Shown: positions 7,507-15,731 of the stretch, piece after piece
How the letters are laid out: each line of letters opens with the position of its first letter
Numbering within the stretch: the first letter of the stretch is position 1
Assembly (NCBI RefSeq): GCF_041262165.1
Contig: NZ_JBGCBY010000028.1
Location: forward strand, 57,033 to 121,032
Length of the DNA: 64,000 bases
Source: Streptacidiphilus sp041262165
GTDB lineage: Bacteria > Actinomycetota > Actinomycetes > Streptomycetales > Streptomycetaceae
Reading direction: 5' to 3'
Program-made: the position numbers and the translations under genes
Notes under the pieces: generated by a model
What the model was told of the DNA's origin: nothing
Seen by the model: only the letters and a program-made list of their open reading frames with translations
Database searches by the model: none

Positions 7507-9477
7507 GTGGGAGTTTCCCGTCGGACGTTCATCGCCACCGTGCTTGCGGGCTCGGCGGTCGGAGCGCTGTCGAGCACGCAGCCGGTGCTCGCCGCGACCG
7601 CGACCGCGGCGGCGAGCCCGCCCGGGGACGTGGTCGGAAAGATCACCGTCGGCTACCAGGGCTGGTTCGCCTGCGCCGGCGACGGGGCACCGATCAACGG
7701 ATGGTGGCACTGGAGTCAGAACTGGTCACAGACGCCGTCGCCGAGCAACAACGCCATCAAGGCGTGGCCGGACCTGCGCGAGTACGCCCGCACCTACCCC
7801 ACCGCCTACGCCAACCTCGGCAACGGGCAGCCCGCGGGGCTGTTCTCCTCGTACGACCAGCAGACGGTGGACACGCACTTCCTGTGGATGCAGCAGAACG
7901 GCTGCGACACCGCCGCCCTGCAGCGCTTCAACCCGAACAGCAGCGAGGGCCCCACCCGCGACGCCATGGCCGCCAAGGTCAGAAGCTCCGCCGAGTCGCA
8001 CGCCCGCAAGTTCTACATCATGTACGACGTTACTGGCTGGACGAACATGCAGTCCGAGATCAAGGCGGACTGGACGAACAAGATGTCGGCCCACACGGCT
8101 TCGCCCGCCTACGCCCGGCAGAACGGCAAGCCGGTGGTCTGTGTCTGGGGCTTCGGCTTCAACGACAGCAACCACCCCTGGGACGCGGCGACCTGCCTGG
8201 ACGTCGTCAACTGGTTCAAGGGCCAAGGCTGTTACGTGATCGGCGGGGTGCCGCGCGAGTGGCGCACCGGCGTGGGAGGCTCGCGTGCGGGCTACCTCGG
8301 CGTCTACCACGCCTTCAACATGCTCTCGCCATGGATGGTCGGCGCCATCGGCACCGCGGCCGACTCCGACTCCGTCTACCAGAACATCAACATCCCCGAC
8401 CAGGCGGACTGCAACGCCAACGGGATCGACTACCAGCCCTGCGTGCTGCCCGGCGACGTGTCCGGTCGACAGCGCGCCCACGGCGACTTCATGTGGCGCC
8501 AGTTCTACAACATGGTCCGCGTGGGAGCGCAGGGCATCTACATCTCCATGTTCGACGAGTTCGGCGAGGGCAACCAGATCGCCAAGACCGCGGAGACCCA
8601 GGCCATGACCCCGGTCGGGTCCGGGCTGCTGGCCCTGGACGAGGACGGCACCGCCTGCTCCTCCGACTACTACCTGCGCCTCACCAACGACGGCGGCCGG
8701 ATGCTCAAGGGGCAGATCGCCCTCACCGCCACCCGCCCTACTGCTCCCGTGGTCGGCACCGACAACCAGCCGCCCTCGGCGCCGGGGAACCTCCAGGTCA
8801 CCGGCCACAGCGCCACGACCGTGTCCCTGGCCTGGAACCCGTCGACCGACAACGTGGGCGTGACCGGCTACCGGGTCTACCAGGTCGCCGGGTCCGCGAG
8901 CAGCCTCGTCGGCAGTACCGCGGCCACCGCCTTCACCCTCACCGGCCTGACCCCGTCGACCAGTTACACCTTCGACGTCACCGCGCAGGACGCCGCAGGC
9001 AACTCCTCGACCCCCTCCAACACCGTCGCCGTGACCACCGACGCCCAGACCTCCAACACCAACCTCGCGCTCCACAAGGCCACTTCGGAGAGCAGCCACA
9101 CCCAGGTCTACGCCTCGGGCAACGCGGTCGACGGTGACGCGAATAGCTACTGGGAGAGTGCCAACAACGCGTTCCCGCAGTGGCTCCAGGTCGATCTCGG
9201 CAGCGCGCAGAGCGCCGGGCGGGTCGTGCTGACGCTGCCTCCGTCCACGGCCTGGGGCGCCAGGACGCAGACCCTGTCCGTGCTCGGGAGCACCGACGGC
9301 TCCTCCTTCAGCACCCTCGTCGGATCCGCCGGCCACACCTTCGACCCGGCCACCGGCAACACGGCCACCATCACCTTCCCGGCCACGGCGAACGTCCGCT
9401 ACCTCCGGTTGAACTTCACCGCCAACACCGGCTGGCCCGCGGGGCAAGTCTCCGAGTTCCAGGTCTACGCCTCCTGA
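7507..9477 (+). CDS. Tat-exported GH71/99-like glycoside hydrolase with FN3 and F5/8C domains
   Basis: A 656-residue exported enzyme. GTG 7507 is chosen because GAGGAGAGG (7492-7500) precedes it and the product then begins with a twin-arginine signal (SRRTFI, then a hydrophobic run to VLAA). The catalytic part (about 38-405; VGKITVGYQGWF, WHWSQNW, MFDEFGEGNQI near the end) matches the GH71/99-like group, whose characterised relatives include alpha-1,3-glucanases (GH71) and endo-alpha-mannosidases (GH99). An FN3 domain (about 415-505) and a C-terminal F5/8 type C domain (about 515-656) follow, both close in sequence to modules of the divergent neighbour. A shared polysaccharide target is inferred; the exact substrate is not visible. 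Confidence 0.82.
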   Translation: MGVSRRTFIATVLAGSAVGALSSTQPVLAATATAAASPPGDVVGKITVGYQGWFACAGDGAPINGWWHWSQNWSQTPSPSNNAIKAWPDLREYARTYPTAYANLGNGQPAGLFSSYDQQTVDTHFLWMQQNGCDTAALQRFNPNSSEGPTRDAMAAKVRSSAESHARKFYIMYDVTGWTNMQSEIKADWTNKMSAHTASPAYARQNGKPVVCVWGFGFNDSNHPWDAATCLDVVNWFKGQGCYVIGGVPREWRTGVGGSRAGYLGVYHAFNMLSPWMVGAIGTAADSDSVYQNINIPDQADCNANGIDYQPCVLPGDVSGRQRAHGDFMWRQFYNMVRVGAQGIYISMFDEFGEGNQIAKTAETQAMTPVGSGLLALDEDGTACSSDYYLRLTNDGGRMLKGQIALTATRPTAPVVGTDNQPPSAPGNLQVTGHSATTVSLAWNPSTDNVGVTGYRVYQVAGSASSLVGSTAATAFTLTGLTPSTSYTFDVTAQDAAGNSSTPSNTVAVTTDAQTSNTNLALHKATSESSHTQVYASGNAVDGDANSYWESANNAFPQWLQVDLGSAQSAGRVVLTLPPSTAWGARTQTLSVLGSTDGSSFSTLVGSAGHTFDPATGNTATITFPATANVRYLRLNFTANTGWPAGQVSEFQVYAS

Positions 9478-9528
9478 TCCGCGTCCTGCCCGGGGCTGAG
9501 CTGCGACGCGTCCCGGGAACTGGACACA

Positions 9529-10449
9529 ATGGGCGTCGTGGACTACCAACAGCTTCTGCACGACGCCATGGCGGCCGCCCGCCGGACCGCCGGTACCGGC
9601 CGGGTCGCCGACTACATCCCCGCGCTGGCCGCCGCGGACCCCGATGCCTTCGGCATGGCTCTGGCGACGGCCGACGGGGAGGTGTTCGGGGTCGGGGCGT
9701 GGGAGCAGCCGTTCTCGGTCCAGAGCATCTCCAAGCTCTTCTCCCTCGCCCTGGTGTTGGCCGAGGGCGGTGACGACGTCTGGCAGCGGGTCGGCCGGGA
9801 GCCGTCGGGCAACCCCTTCAACTCGCTGGTCCAGTTGGAGACCGAGCGCGGGATCCCGCGCAACCCCTTCATCAACGCCGGTGCGATCGTGGTCACCGAC
9901 CGGCTGCAGAGCCTCACCGGGAACGCGGCCGGAGCCGTCCGCGCGTTTCTGCGCGCCGAGTCCGCGAACCCACTGCTCGACACCGACCTGGCGGTGGCCG
10001 CATCCGAAGCCGAGCACGGCCACCGCAACGCCGCGCTGGCGCACTTCATCGCCAGTCACGGCAATCTGGAGAACCCCGTCGAGGAGGTGCTGGCGCAGTA
10101 CTACGGGCACTGCGCGATCGAGGCGAGCTGCCGGGACCTGGCCCTGACCGGGCGCTTCCTGGCCCGGCACGGGCTCCGCGCGGCCGGCGGCCGGCTGCTC
10201 TCCCGCAGCGGGGCCAAGCGGGTCAACGCGGTCCTGCTCACCTGCGGGACCTATGACGCGGCGGGGGAGTTCGCCTACCGGGTCGGGCTGCCGGGCAAGA
10301 GCGGGGTCGGCGGGGGAGTGCTGGCGATCGTCCCGGGGCGGGCAGCCCTGTGCGCCTGGAGCCCCGGCCTCGACCGCGCGGGCAACTCCGTGGCCGCGGT
10401 CGCCGCGCTCGACGCCTTCACCACCGCGACGGGCCTCTCCGTGTTCTGA
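9529..10449 (+). CDS. glsA: Glutaminase A
   Basis: A cytoplasmic serine-dependent glutaminase that hydrolyses L-glutamine to glutamate and ammonia. The 306-residue length is normal. The catalytic Ser-Lys pair is seen in QSISKLF (near residues 64-70), with the conserved segments NPFINAGAI, YYGHCAIE and GLPGKSGVGGG. A start at ATG 9529 agrees with family N-termini. It follows the GH71-like gene by about 50 bases on the same strand but has no functional link to it. No regulatory signal is evident. Confidence 0.93.
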   Translation: MGVVDYQQLLHDAMAAARRTAGTGRVADYIPALAAADPDAFGMALATADGEVFGVGAWEQPFSVQSISKLFSLALVLAEGGDDVWQRVGREPSGNPFNSLVQLETERGIPRNPFINAGAIVVTDRLQSLTGNAAGAVRAFLRAESANPLLDTDLAVAASEAEHGHRNAALAHFIASHGNLENPVEEVLAQYYGHCAIEASCRDLALTGRFLARHGLRAAGGRLLSRSGAKRVNAVLLTCGTYDAAGEFAYRVGLPGKSGVGGGVLAIVPGRAALCAWSPGLDRAGNSVAAVAALDAFTTATGLSVF

Positions 10450-10533
10450 GCGGGACCGCGTCCAGCTCAAGGCCTACGCTGAGACGGGCAGGCCGAGCCC
10501 CTTCTTCACCGGTCAGAACGACGAGGCGGCGCG

Positions 10534-10977
10534 ATGAGCATCGACGAGACGGCGGAGCGGGTGATCCCGTTCCCGCCGGGCCGGGTGGCGGGATACGCCA
10601 TGGACTGGCGCAACGACGCCGAATGGACCCAGGGCATCCGGGAGGCGCTGCTGACCAGGGAGGCAGACGGCGGCGGGTTCGGAGTCGGCGCCGAGGTGAC
10701 CCGGACCGCGTACTTCCTCGGCAAGCGCATCGACTACGTCCTGCGCGTCGACGCTTTCGAATCCGGGCGTCTCCTCGACATGGTGTCCGTCGCAGGACCC
10801 ATGCCGATGCACGTCACCTATGCGTTCTCCCCGCATCCGCAGGGCACCCTCGCCTGCATCCGGGTGCGCGGCGACACGGCGGGCTACTACCGCCTCGCTG
10901 CGCCGGTCATGGCGCGCAAAGTGCGCTCGTCGATCGGCAAGGACCTGCGGGAGCTGGAACGCAAGCTGTCGACGTGA
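10534..10977 (+). CDS. SRPBCC family protein
   Basis: A 147-residue protein with the START/Bet v1-like helix-grip pattern. It opens with a short beta strand region (ERVIPFPPGRVAGYAMD), then alternating strands that form a hydrophobic pocket, and ends in a long helix (residues about 120-145) rich in Lys/Arg/Glu. Such proteins bind hydrophobic ligands or act as polyketide cyclase-like or stress proteins; nothing here identifies the ligand. It sits 84 bases after glsA. ATG 10534 follows the weak site CGAGG. The function is unknown. Confidence 0.8.
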   Translation: MSIDETAERVIPFPPGRVAGYAMDWRNDAEWTQGIREALLTREADGGGFGVGAEVTRTAYFLGKRIDYVLRVDAFESGRLLDMVSVAGPMPMHVTYAFSPHPQGTLACIRVRGDTAGYYRLAAPVMARKVRSSIGKDLRELERKLST

Positions 10978-11063
10978 GGCGCGCGTGCGGCCCCGGGTTG
11001 CGGGGCCCGTCCCGGTGACGTGCGATTGAGCTCCGGCCCTTCCGCCGAGGGGATGGAGGAGCG

Positions 11064-12218
11064 ATGCCCCGTCGCCGCGCACCAGCGCCGACTCGGCGCT
11101 CCTGGCGGTCGAGCCACGCGCTGGTGCTGATTCCGCTGGTGCTGATGGCGGTGATCGCGATCGGCGACATCCTCTCACCCGCGGACATTCACCTGGGGCC
11201 ACTCCTCGTCGTCGCGCCGGCCATCACCGCCTCCTTCGCCGGTCCCCGGCTCACCGCACTCATCGGGGCGGCCTCGGTGCTCACCCTCGTCGTGATCGGC
11301 GTGCAGCGGGGTGTGATCACCACGGAGAACCTGCAGGTCCAGATCGCCTCGCTGGTCGCGATCTCGGTGTTCGTGGTGGTCTTCAACTATCTGCACGAAC
11401 ACGGCCGGCGTGAGCTCGTCCGGGTGCGGAAGGTCTCCGACGCGGCCCAGCGGGTACTGCTCCGCCCGCTGCCGGAGCGGATCGGACCGCTGCGGCTGGC
11501 CTCCAAGTACCGTGCGGCATCGGCGTACGCGCACATCGGCGGAGACCTCTACGCGGCGGCCCGCACCAGCGACAGCACCCGGCTGATCATCGGTGACGTC
11601 CGGGGCAAGGGCCTGGAGTCCCTCGGCGACACCGCGCTGCTGCTGGGAGCCTTCCGTGCCGCCGCCCACCAGCAGTCCCCGCTGCCGGTGCTCGCCGCCT
11701 ACCTGGAAGGCAGCGTCTCCTGGGGACTGGCCGAGCTCGCGGTCAGGGACAGCCAGGACGCGGACGAGATGGAGGTCGGCGAAGCCTTCGTCACCGCGGT
11801 CATCGTCGACATCCTCGACGACGAGGCGCTGGTCAGAGTCATCAACTGCGGACATCCGCCGCCGCTGCTGCTGCGCCGCGGCCGCGCCGTCGCCCTGGAG
11901 GTCCATCAGTCCGCGCCGCCGCTGGGCCTCGGCTGGCTGGCCGACACGGCCTACACCGCCTCGGCGTTCCCCTTCGAGGACGGGGACCTGCTGCTGCTGT
12001 ACACCGACGGCGTCTCCGAGGCCCGTGACGCGAGTGGCGTGTTCTATCCGCTGCCTCAGCGGTTGGAGGAACTGCGCGAGAGTGACCCCCACCAGCTGCT
12101 CCGCGCGCTCGAAGCCGACCTCGACGCCTACGTCGGCGGCCCGCTGGGCGACGACGCCGCGATGATCGCCATCACCAGGGACGCGGGCGGCATCCGCGGC
12201 AGCACCCGCCCGGACTGA
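11064..12218 (+). CDS. Membrane SpoIIE/PP2C-type serine/threonine phosphatase
   Basis: A 384-residue protein with three or four N-terminal membrane segments (about 15-115) and a cytosolic PPM-type phosphatase domain (about 150-375). Metal-binding acidic motifs are intact: GGDLYAAA, IGDVRGKG, YTDGVSEARD and GDDAAM. Enzymes of this group dephosphorylate anti-sigma-factor antagonists in actinomycete sigma-factor partner-switching systems. No RsbW-like kinase or STAS antagonist is encoded nearby, so its partner lies elsewhere. GGAGGAG lies 5 bases before the ATG. No PAS or GAF sensor domain is visible, so any sensing would be through the membrane part. Confidence 0.88.
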   Translation: MPRRRAPAPTRRSWRSSHALVLIPLVLMAVIAIGDILSPADIHLGPLLVVAPAITASFAGPRLTALIGAASVLTLVVIGVQRGVITTENLQVQIASLVAISVFVVVFNYLHEHGRRELVRVRKVSDAAQRVLLRPLPERIGPLRLASKYRAASAYAHIGGDLYAAARTSDSTRLIIGDVRGKGLESLGDTALLLGAFRAAAHQQSPLPVLAAYLEGSVSWGLAELAVRDSQDADEMEVGEAFVTAVIVDILDDEALVRVINCGHPPPLLLRRGRAVALEVHQSAPPLGLGWLADTAYTASAFPFEDGDLLLLYTDGVSEARDASGVFYPLPQRLEELRESDPHQLLRALEADLDAYVGGPLGDDAAMIAITRDAGGIRGSTRPD

Positions 12219-12242
12219 GTCGTGCGGGTCCGCGGCCTCGCG

Positions 12243-12827
12243 TCAGCGCGCTGCGGGCGCGCGGTAGCGCAGCCCGTCCATCAGCAGGTCGAGCAGCCGA
12301 CGGCCCTGCTCGCGCTGCGCCGGCTCGGCGACGGCCAGGGACACGCCGCCCAGGAGAGCGAGCACGTCGCCAGGCCCCACGTCCGAGCGCACGGTTCCGG
12401 CGGTGGCACCGGCGCCGAGCAGTGTCGTGATCGCGCCGGTCAGCTGGTCGCGACTCTGCCCGTACGGGTTTCCGCCGGAGGCGATGACCGCGCGCAGGGC
12501 GTCGGCCATGCCGCGCTTGGTCGTCATGTAGTCGACGAAGCGGTCCATCCAGGCGCGCATCGCCTCGTCCGGCGGCATGGTCTGCAGCAGAGCCGTCGCG
12601 GCGTCGCAGAGCCGGGAGAGCTCGTTCCGGTAGGCGGCCTCCACCAGCGCCTCGCGGGTGGGGAAGTGGCGGTAGAGGGTGCCGATGCCGACGCCGGCGT
12701 CCTTGGCGATCGCGTCCAGGGTCACGTCCGGCCCTACCTGCGAGAACGCGTGTACCGCGGCGGCGAGCAGACGGTCGCGGTTGCGCTGCGCGTCGGCGCG
12801 CAGGGGGCGGGGGCCGGTGGCGGACAC
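12243..12827 (-). CDS. TetR/AcrR family transcriptional regulator
   Basis: A DNA-binding repressor of 194 residues if it starts at GTG 12827, which has a strong GAGGAGGAG site just upstream; an ATG at 12881 would add 18 residues without a good site. The N-terminal helix-turn-helix spans about 15-60 (RLLAAAVHAFSQ, then GVGIGTLYRHFPTREALVEAAY). The C-terminal helical part is the ligand-binding/dimer domain and is not assignable to a ligand. It is divergent from the SDR gene at 13022, and two palindromes in the shared spacer are likely its operators. It probably represses itself and the SDR gene. Confidence 0.88.
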   Translation of the reverse strand: MSATGPRPLRADAQRNRDRLLAAAVHAFSQVGPDVTLDAIAKDAGVGIGTLYRHFPTREALVEAAYRNELSRLCDAATALLQTMPPDEAMRAWMDRFVDYMTTKRGMADALRAVIASGGNPYGQSRDQLTGAITTLLGAGATAGTVRSDVGPGDVLALLGGVSLAVAEPAQREQGRRLLDLLMDGLRYRAPAAR

Positions 12828-12914
12828 AGCTCCTCCTCGTTCTCGTCGCTGGGGGTTCTCATGGGTCAGGGTCATGGTCATGGTCGGTCAGGCTCGGCAG
12901 GCATGTCGGGCTTG

Positions 12915-12961
12915 CAAGCGGAGGAGGCTCCGCTTAAAGTCGTCCGTAGTGGAGGATCCTC
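12915..12961. promoter_or_regulatory. Two candidate TetR operators
   Basis: Two sites lie between the divergent genes. Site 1 (12915-12934) has 8-bp arms AAGCGGAG/CTCCGCTT around GAGG. Site 2 (12950-12961) is the perfect palindrome GGAGGATCCTCC, followed by GTTTTC. The shared core GGAG...CTCC and the position suggest cooperative binding by the adjacent TetR protein. Confidence 0.6.
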
Positions 12962-13021
12962 CGTTTTCGATCCTAGCGGTTGGGCCTCCTGCTCCGCATC
13001 GCCGAGCGAAAGGCAAAGACC

Positions 13022-13966
13022 ATGACTGGGACCACACGCATCACCACTCCGTTCACCGCGGCGTCCACCGCCGCCGAGGTCGTGGACGGCATCGATCTCA
13101 CCGGCCGCCGCGCCATCGTGACCGGCGGCGCGTCCGGCATCGGCATCGAGACCGCGCGCGCTCTCGCCGGGGCGGGCGCGGAGGTCACCCTGGCCGTCCG
13201 CGACCTCGACGCAGGTGAGCGCACGGCGCAGGACATCGTCGCTGCGACCGGCAACAAGCAGCTGCTCGTGGCTCCCCTCGACCTCGCCGACCAGGCGTCC
13301 GTCGCGTCGTTCGTCGCGGCCTGGGACGGTCCGCTGCACATCCTCGTCAACAACGCGGGCGTGATGGCATCGCCCGAGCTGCGCACGCCCGAGGGCTGGG
13401 AGCTGCAGTTCGCCACCAACCACCTCGGCCACTTCGCCCTCGCCACGGGCCTGCACCGGTCGCTGGCAGCGGCCGACCGCGCCCGCGTGGTGTCGGTCAG
13501 TTCGAGCGCGCACCTGCGCTCCCCGGTCGTCTTCGAGGACATCCACTTCCGCGAGCGTGCCTACGAGCCGTGGGCCGCGTACGGGCAGTCCAAGACGGCC
13601 AACGTCCTGTTCGCGGTCGAGGCGGCGAAGCGCTGGGCGGACGACGGCATCACCGTCAACGCGCTGATGCCGGGTGCGATCCGGACCAACCTGCAACGGC
13701 ACGTCAGCGAGGAAGATCTGGACCGACTGCGCGCCGCGGCCGGTGGTGGCGGCCCGGTCTGGAAGACCCCCGCGCAGGGGGCTGCCACGTCCGTGCTGCT
13801 CGCGACCTCGCCTCTGCTCGAAGGCGTCGGCGGCCGGTACTTCGAGGACTGCAACGAGGCGGCGCCGAACCAGCCCGGCACGCGCAACGGCGTCGCGTCC
13901 TACGCGCTCGACCCGCAGGCCGCAGCGCAGCTCTGGCAGGTGACCGTCGCGATGCTCGCCGGGTAG
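13022..13966 (+). CDS. Short-chain dehydrogenase/reductase
   Basis: A 314-residue NAD(P)-dependent SDR, related by layout to the WW-domain oxidoreductase/retinol-dehydrogenase-like group. The Rossmann glycine motif TGGASGIG is at 34-41, NNAG at 110-113 and the catalytic pair is Y187/K191 (YGQSK). ATG 13022 is preferred over the upstream ATG 12980, which lies closer to the operator region. The probable job is oxidation or reduction of a small alcohol/ketone, perhaps in detoxification, induced when a ligand releases the divergent TetR repressor. The substrate cannot be named from sequence. Confidence 0.87.
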   Translation: MTGTTRITTPFTAASTAAEVVDGIDLTGRRAIVTGGASGIGIETARALAGAGAEVTLAVRDLDAGERTAQDIVAATGNKQLLVAPLDLADQASVASFVAAWDGPLHILVNNAGVMASPELRTPEGWELQFATNHLGHFALATGLHRSLAAADRARVVSVSSSAHLRSPVVFEDIHFRERAYEPWAAYGQSKTANVLFAVEAAKRWADDGITVNALMPGAIRTNLQRHVSEEDLDRLRAAAGGGGPVWKTPAQGAATSVLLATSPLLEGVGGRYFEDCNEAAPNQPGTRNGVASYALDPQAAAQLWQVTVAMLAG

Positions 13967-14055
13967 CGCGGGGCCGGAGGCGGGCGGCCTCAGCAACCGC
14001 CCCCGCGCTCGGGCCGCCGGCCGGAGGGTGTCACGGCGAGGCCGGCAGCGAGTTT

Positions 14056-14913
14056 TTAGCGGAGCCCGTGCCGGTCCGCCCAGGCGGAGACCGCGGCGGC
14101 GATCTCCTCCGGGCGGTCCTCCGGGGCGTGGTGCCCGGCCGCGCCGCAGAAGACGGATTCGAGCGAGGCGATGTTGGTCGCGCACCAGTCGGCCAGCTCC
14201 TTTCCGATGAGCAGGGTGGGCGAGCCCTCGAAGGTCATGAGCAGCTTGGGCACCTTCGCGCTGGTCGCGAGCCACGCGTCGTACGCCTCGATGCGGGCGA
14301 CCAGCTCGGCCGGCTCTCCGCCGAGCGGCAGCTGGCGTGCCCAGGCGAGGATCGGACGGCGGCTGTCGCGGGTCGGGTAAGGGGCGAGGTACGCCTCCAG
14401 GTCCTCCTCGCTCACCGGGGTGAGCACGCCGCCGGTGAACGCCTGCCGGACGAAGAGGTTCTGATCGAGCACCAACTCCTCGCCGGCGCCGGGGGTACGG
14501 ATCGTTTCGGAGCGCTTGCGCGCCTGCGGCGACAGTTCCTCCCAGGCCATCGGTTTGACGATGCTCTCCAGGAACGCGATGCCGAGCACCCGCTCGGGGT
14601 GTCGGGCCGCCCAGTCGAAGGCGAGCGCGCCGCCCCAGTCGTGGCCGATCAGGATGACGCGGTCCAGCTCGAGGGCGTCGAACGAGGCGTCGAGGTAGCG
14701 GGCGTGGTCGGCGAAGCTGTAGTTGATGTCGGGCTTGCCGGAACGGCCCATCCCGATCAGGTCGGGCGCGAGCAGCCGCCCGCGTCCACTGCGGGGCAGC
14801 ACGCTCCGCCACAGGCGCGAGGAGCCCGGGTTGCCGTGGAGGAACACGAGGGCCGTTCCGCTCCCCGAGTCCTCATAGTGGATGGTCGAGTCGAGCACGC
14901 GGATCTCAGGCAT
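14056..14913 (-). CDS. Haloalkane dehalogenase-like alpha/beta hydrolase
   Basis: A 285-residue cytoplasmic hydrolase that resembles the DhaA/LinB group, which replaces a halogen on an alkyl chain by hydroxyl. The pocket residues of that group are all present: Asn28 in HGNPGSS and Trp93 (halide-binding pair), nucleophile Asp92 in GHDWGG, acid Glu116 in FLES and base His261 near the C-terminus. An Asp rather than Ser nucleophile rules out a simple esterase. Fluoroacetate or epoxide hydrolases share the Asp nucleophile, but the HGNP and FLES pattern favours a dehalogenase. It follows the MarR gene by 17 bases on the same strand, so the two are probably cotranscribed and autoregulated. Confidence 0.8.
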   Translation of the reverse strand: MPEIRVLDSTIHYEDSGSGTALVFLHGNPGSSRLWRSVLPRSGRGRLLAPDLIGMGRSGKPDINYSFADHARYLDASFDALELDRVILIGHDWGGALAFDWAARHPERVLGIAFLESIVKPMAWEELSPQARKRSETIRTPGAGEELVLDQNLFVRQAFTGGVLTPVSEEDLEAYLAPYPTRDSRRPILAWARQLPLGGEPAELVARIEAYDAWLATSAKVPKLLMTFEGSPTLLIGKELADWCATNIASLESVFCGAAGHHAPEDRPEEIAAAVSAWADRHGLR

Positions 14914-14930
14914 GTCCGGAATTCCTTCAG

Positions 14931-15395
14931 CTAGTCCGGGGGGTTGAGCGGAGCATCCAGAAGGGACGTCAGGTCCCGCACGAGCGCGGCGGTGCGCGGA
15001 TCGTCCAGCCCGCCGAGCGGGTCCAGGAGCTGGTCCAGCAGCGCTTCGACGGTGGCGATGGCAGGGGCCACGGCCTCGCGCCCGCGTCCGGTGAGGCCGA
15101 GCCGCACCGCGCGGGTGTCCTCGGGGTCGCGGGTGCGCTCGACGAGGCCGCCGGTCTCCAGCGCGCGGGCCAGCTTGGACACGTACAGCGCCTCAAGGCC
15201 GGTGTGGTCGGCCAACTCCCGCTGGCTGGGCTGCAGCCCGGCGTGCTGCATGCCGAACAGCGAAGCCAGCAGCACGTACTGGGCGTGCGTCAGGCCCAGC
15301 GGCGCCAGCGCCCGGTCGACCGCGACCCGCCACTTCATCGACAGCCGCCAGACCAGGTGGCCCGGCGTCGGTCCCTTCCGTGCCTCACTACTCAT
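14931..15395 (-). CDS. MarR family transcriptional regulator
   Basis: A 154-residue winged-helix regulator. The wHTH covers about 55-105, with the recognition region in the segment ELADHTGLEALYVSKLARALE and the wing containing the hallmark DPEDTRAVRLGLT. Flanking helices form the dimer interface. It heads a two-gene unit with the haloalkane-dehalogenase-like gene, which suggests that it responds to the substrate of that enzyme or to a phenolic compound. Just upstream lies an inverted repeat (15410-15426) well placed for autoregulation. The ligand is unknown. Confidence 0.87.
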   Translation of the reverse strand: MSSEARKGPTPGHLVWRLSMKWRVAVDRALAPLGLTHAQYVLLASLFGMQHAGLQPSQRELADHTGLEALYVSKLARALETGGLVERTRDPEDTRAVRLGLTGRGREAVAPAIATVEALLDQLLDPLGGLDDPRTAALVRDLTSLLDAPLNPPD

Positions 15396-15409
15396 GAGAA
15401 ATACAGTAC

Positions 15410-15426
15410 ATGGCTACTATTGCCAT
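15410..15426. promoter_or_regulatory. Candidate MarR operator
   Basis: The inverted repeat ATGGC-TACTATT-GCCAT lies 15-31 bases upstream of the marR start, in an AT-richer patch. The word CATGGCTA occurs twice, at 15409-15416 and 15424-15431, giving a partly overlapping direct repeat. Confidence 0.5.
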
Positions 15427-15479
15427 GGCTAGCATTTCTGGAAGACGGTGGTGACCCCGGCCGCCGGGCGGGCCGGCCG

Positions 15480-15587
15480 TCAGGCCAGCCGGGGGAACAG
15501 CCTGAGCGCGTTGTCGCGCTCCACGCCCCGCAGCTCGTCCGCGGTGAAGCCGGCGAAGCCGGTGAGGTTGTCGGAGGCCGCTTCACC
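15480..15587 (-). pseudogene. Remnant of an amidohydrolase C-terminus
   Basis: The minus strand reads about 35 codons that end in DNALRLFPRLA and a stop, the typical closing helix of ACMSD-like amidohydrolases (metal-dependent TIM-barrel enzymes). No catalytic domain precedes it: upstream sequence is a different gene's leader. It is therefore judged to be a decayed fragment. The adjoining plus-strand stretch 15589-15663 reads RVRLYAGNVAEVLLNGLSL and a stop, which could be another fragment of a similar closing helix. The whole 15396-15731 gap contains nothing else recognisable. Confidence 0.45.
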
Positions 15588-15731
15588 GGGCGAGACGCGC
15601 GTGCGGCTCTACGCCGGGAACGTGGCCGAGGTGCTGCTGAACGGACTGTCGCTGTCCGGCTGAGGGCAGGTGCGCTGGAACCGTCGATTCTCACCGGGTT
15701 CCTGTGGTCGGGAGTTCGCGCGGGCCTGAGT

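Noticed and set aside
7726..10470. A 914-codon open frame on the minus strand across the GH71-like gene and glsA
   Set aside because: It runs antisense to two well-supported genes and has no recognisable motif.
12878..14812. A 644-codon minus-strand frame over the SDR gene
   Set aside because: It is antisense to the SDR gene and out of frame with the hydrolase gene; composition is Arg/Ala-rich shadow sequence.
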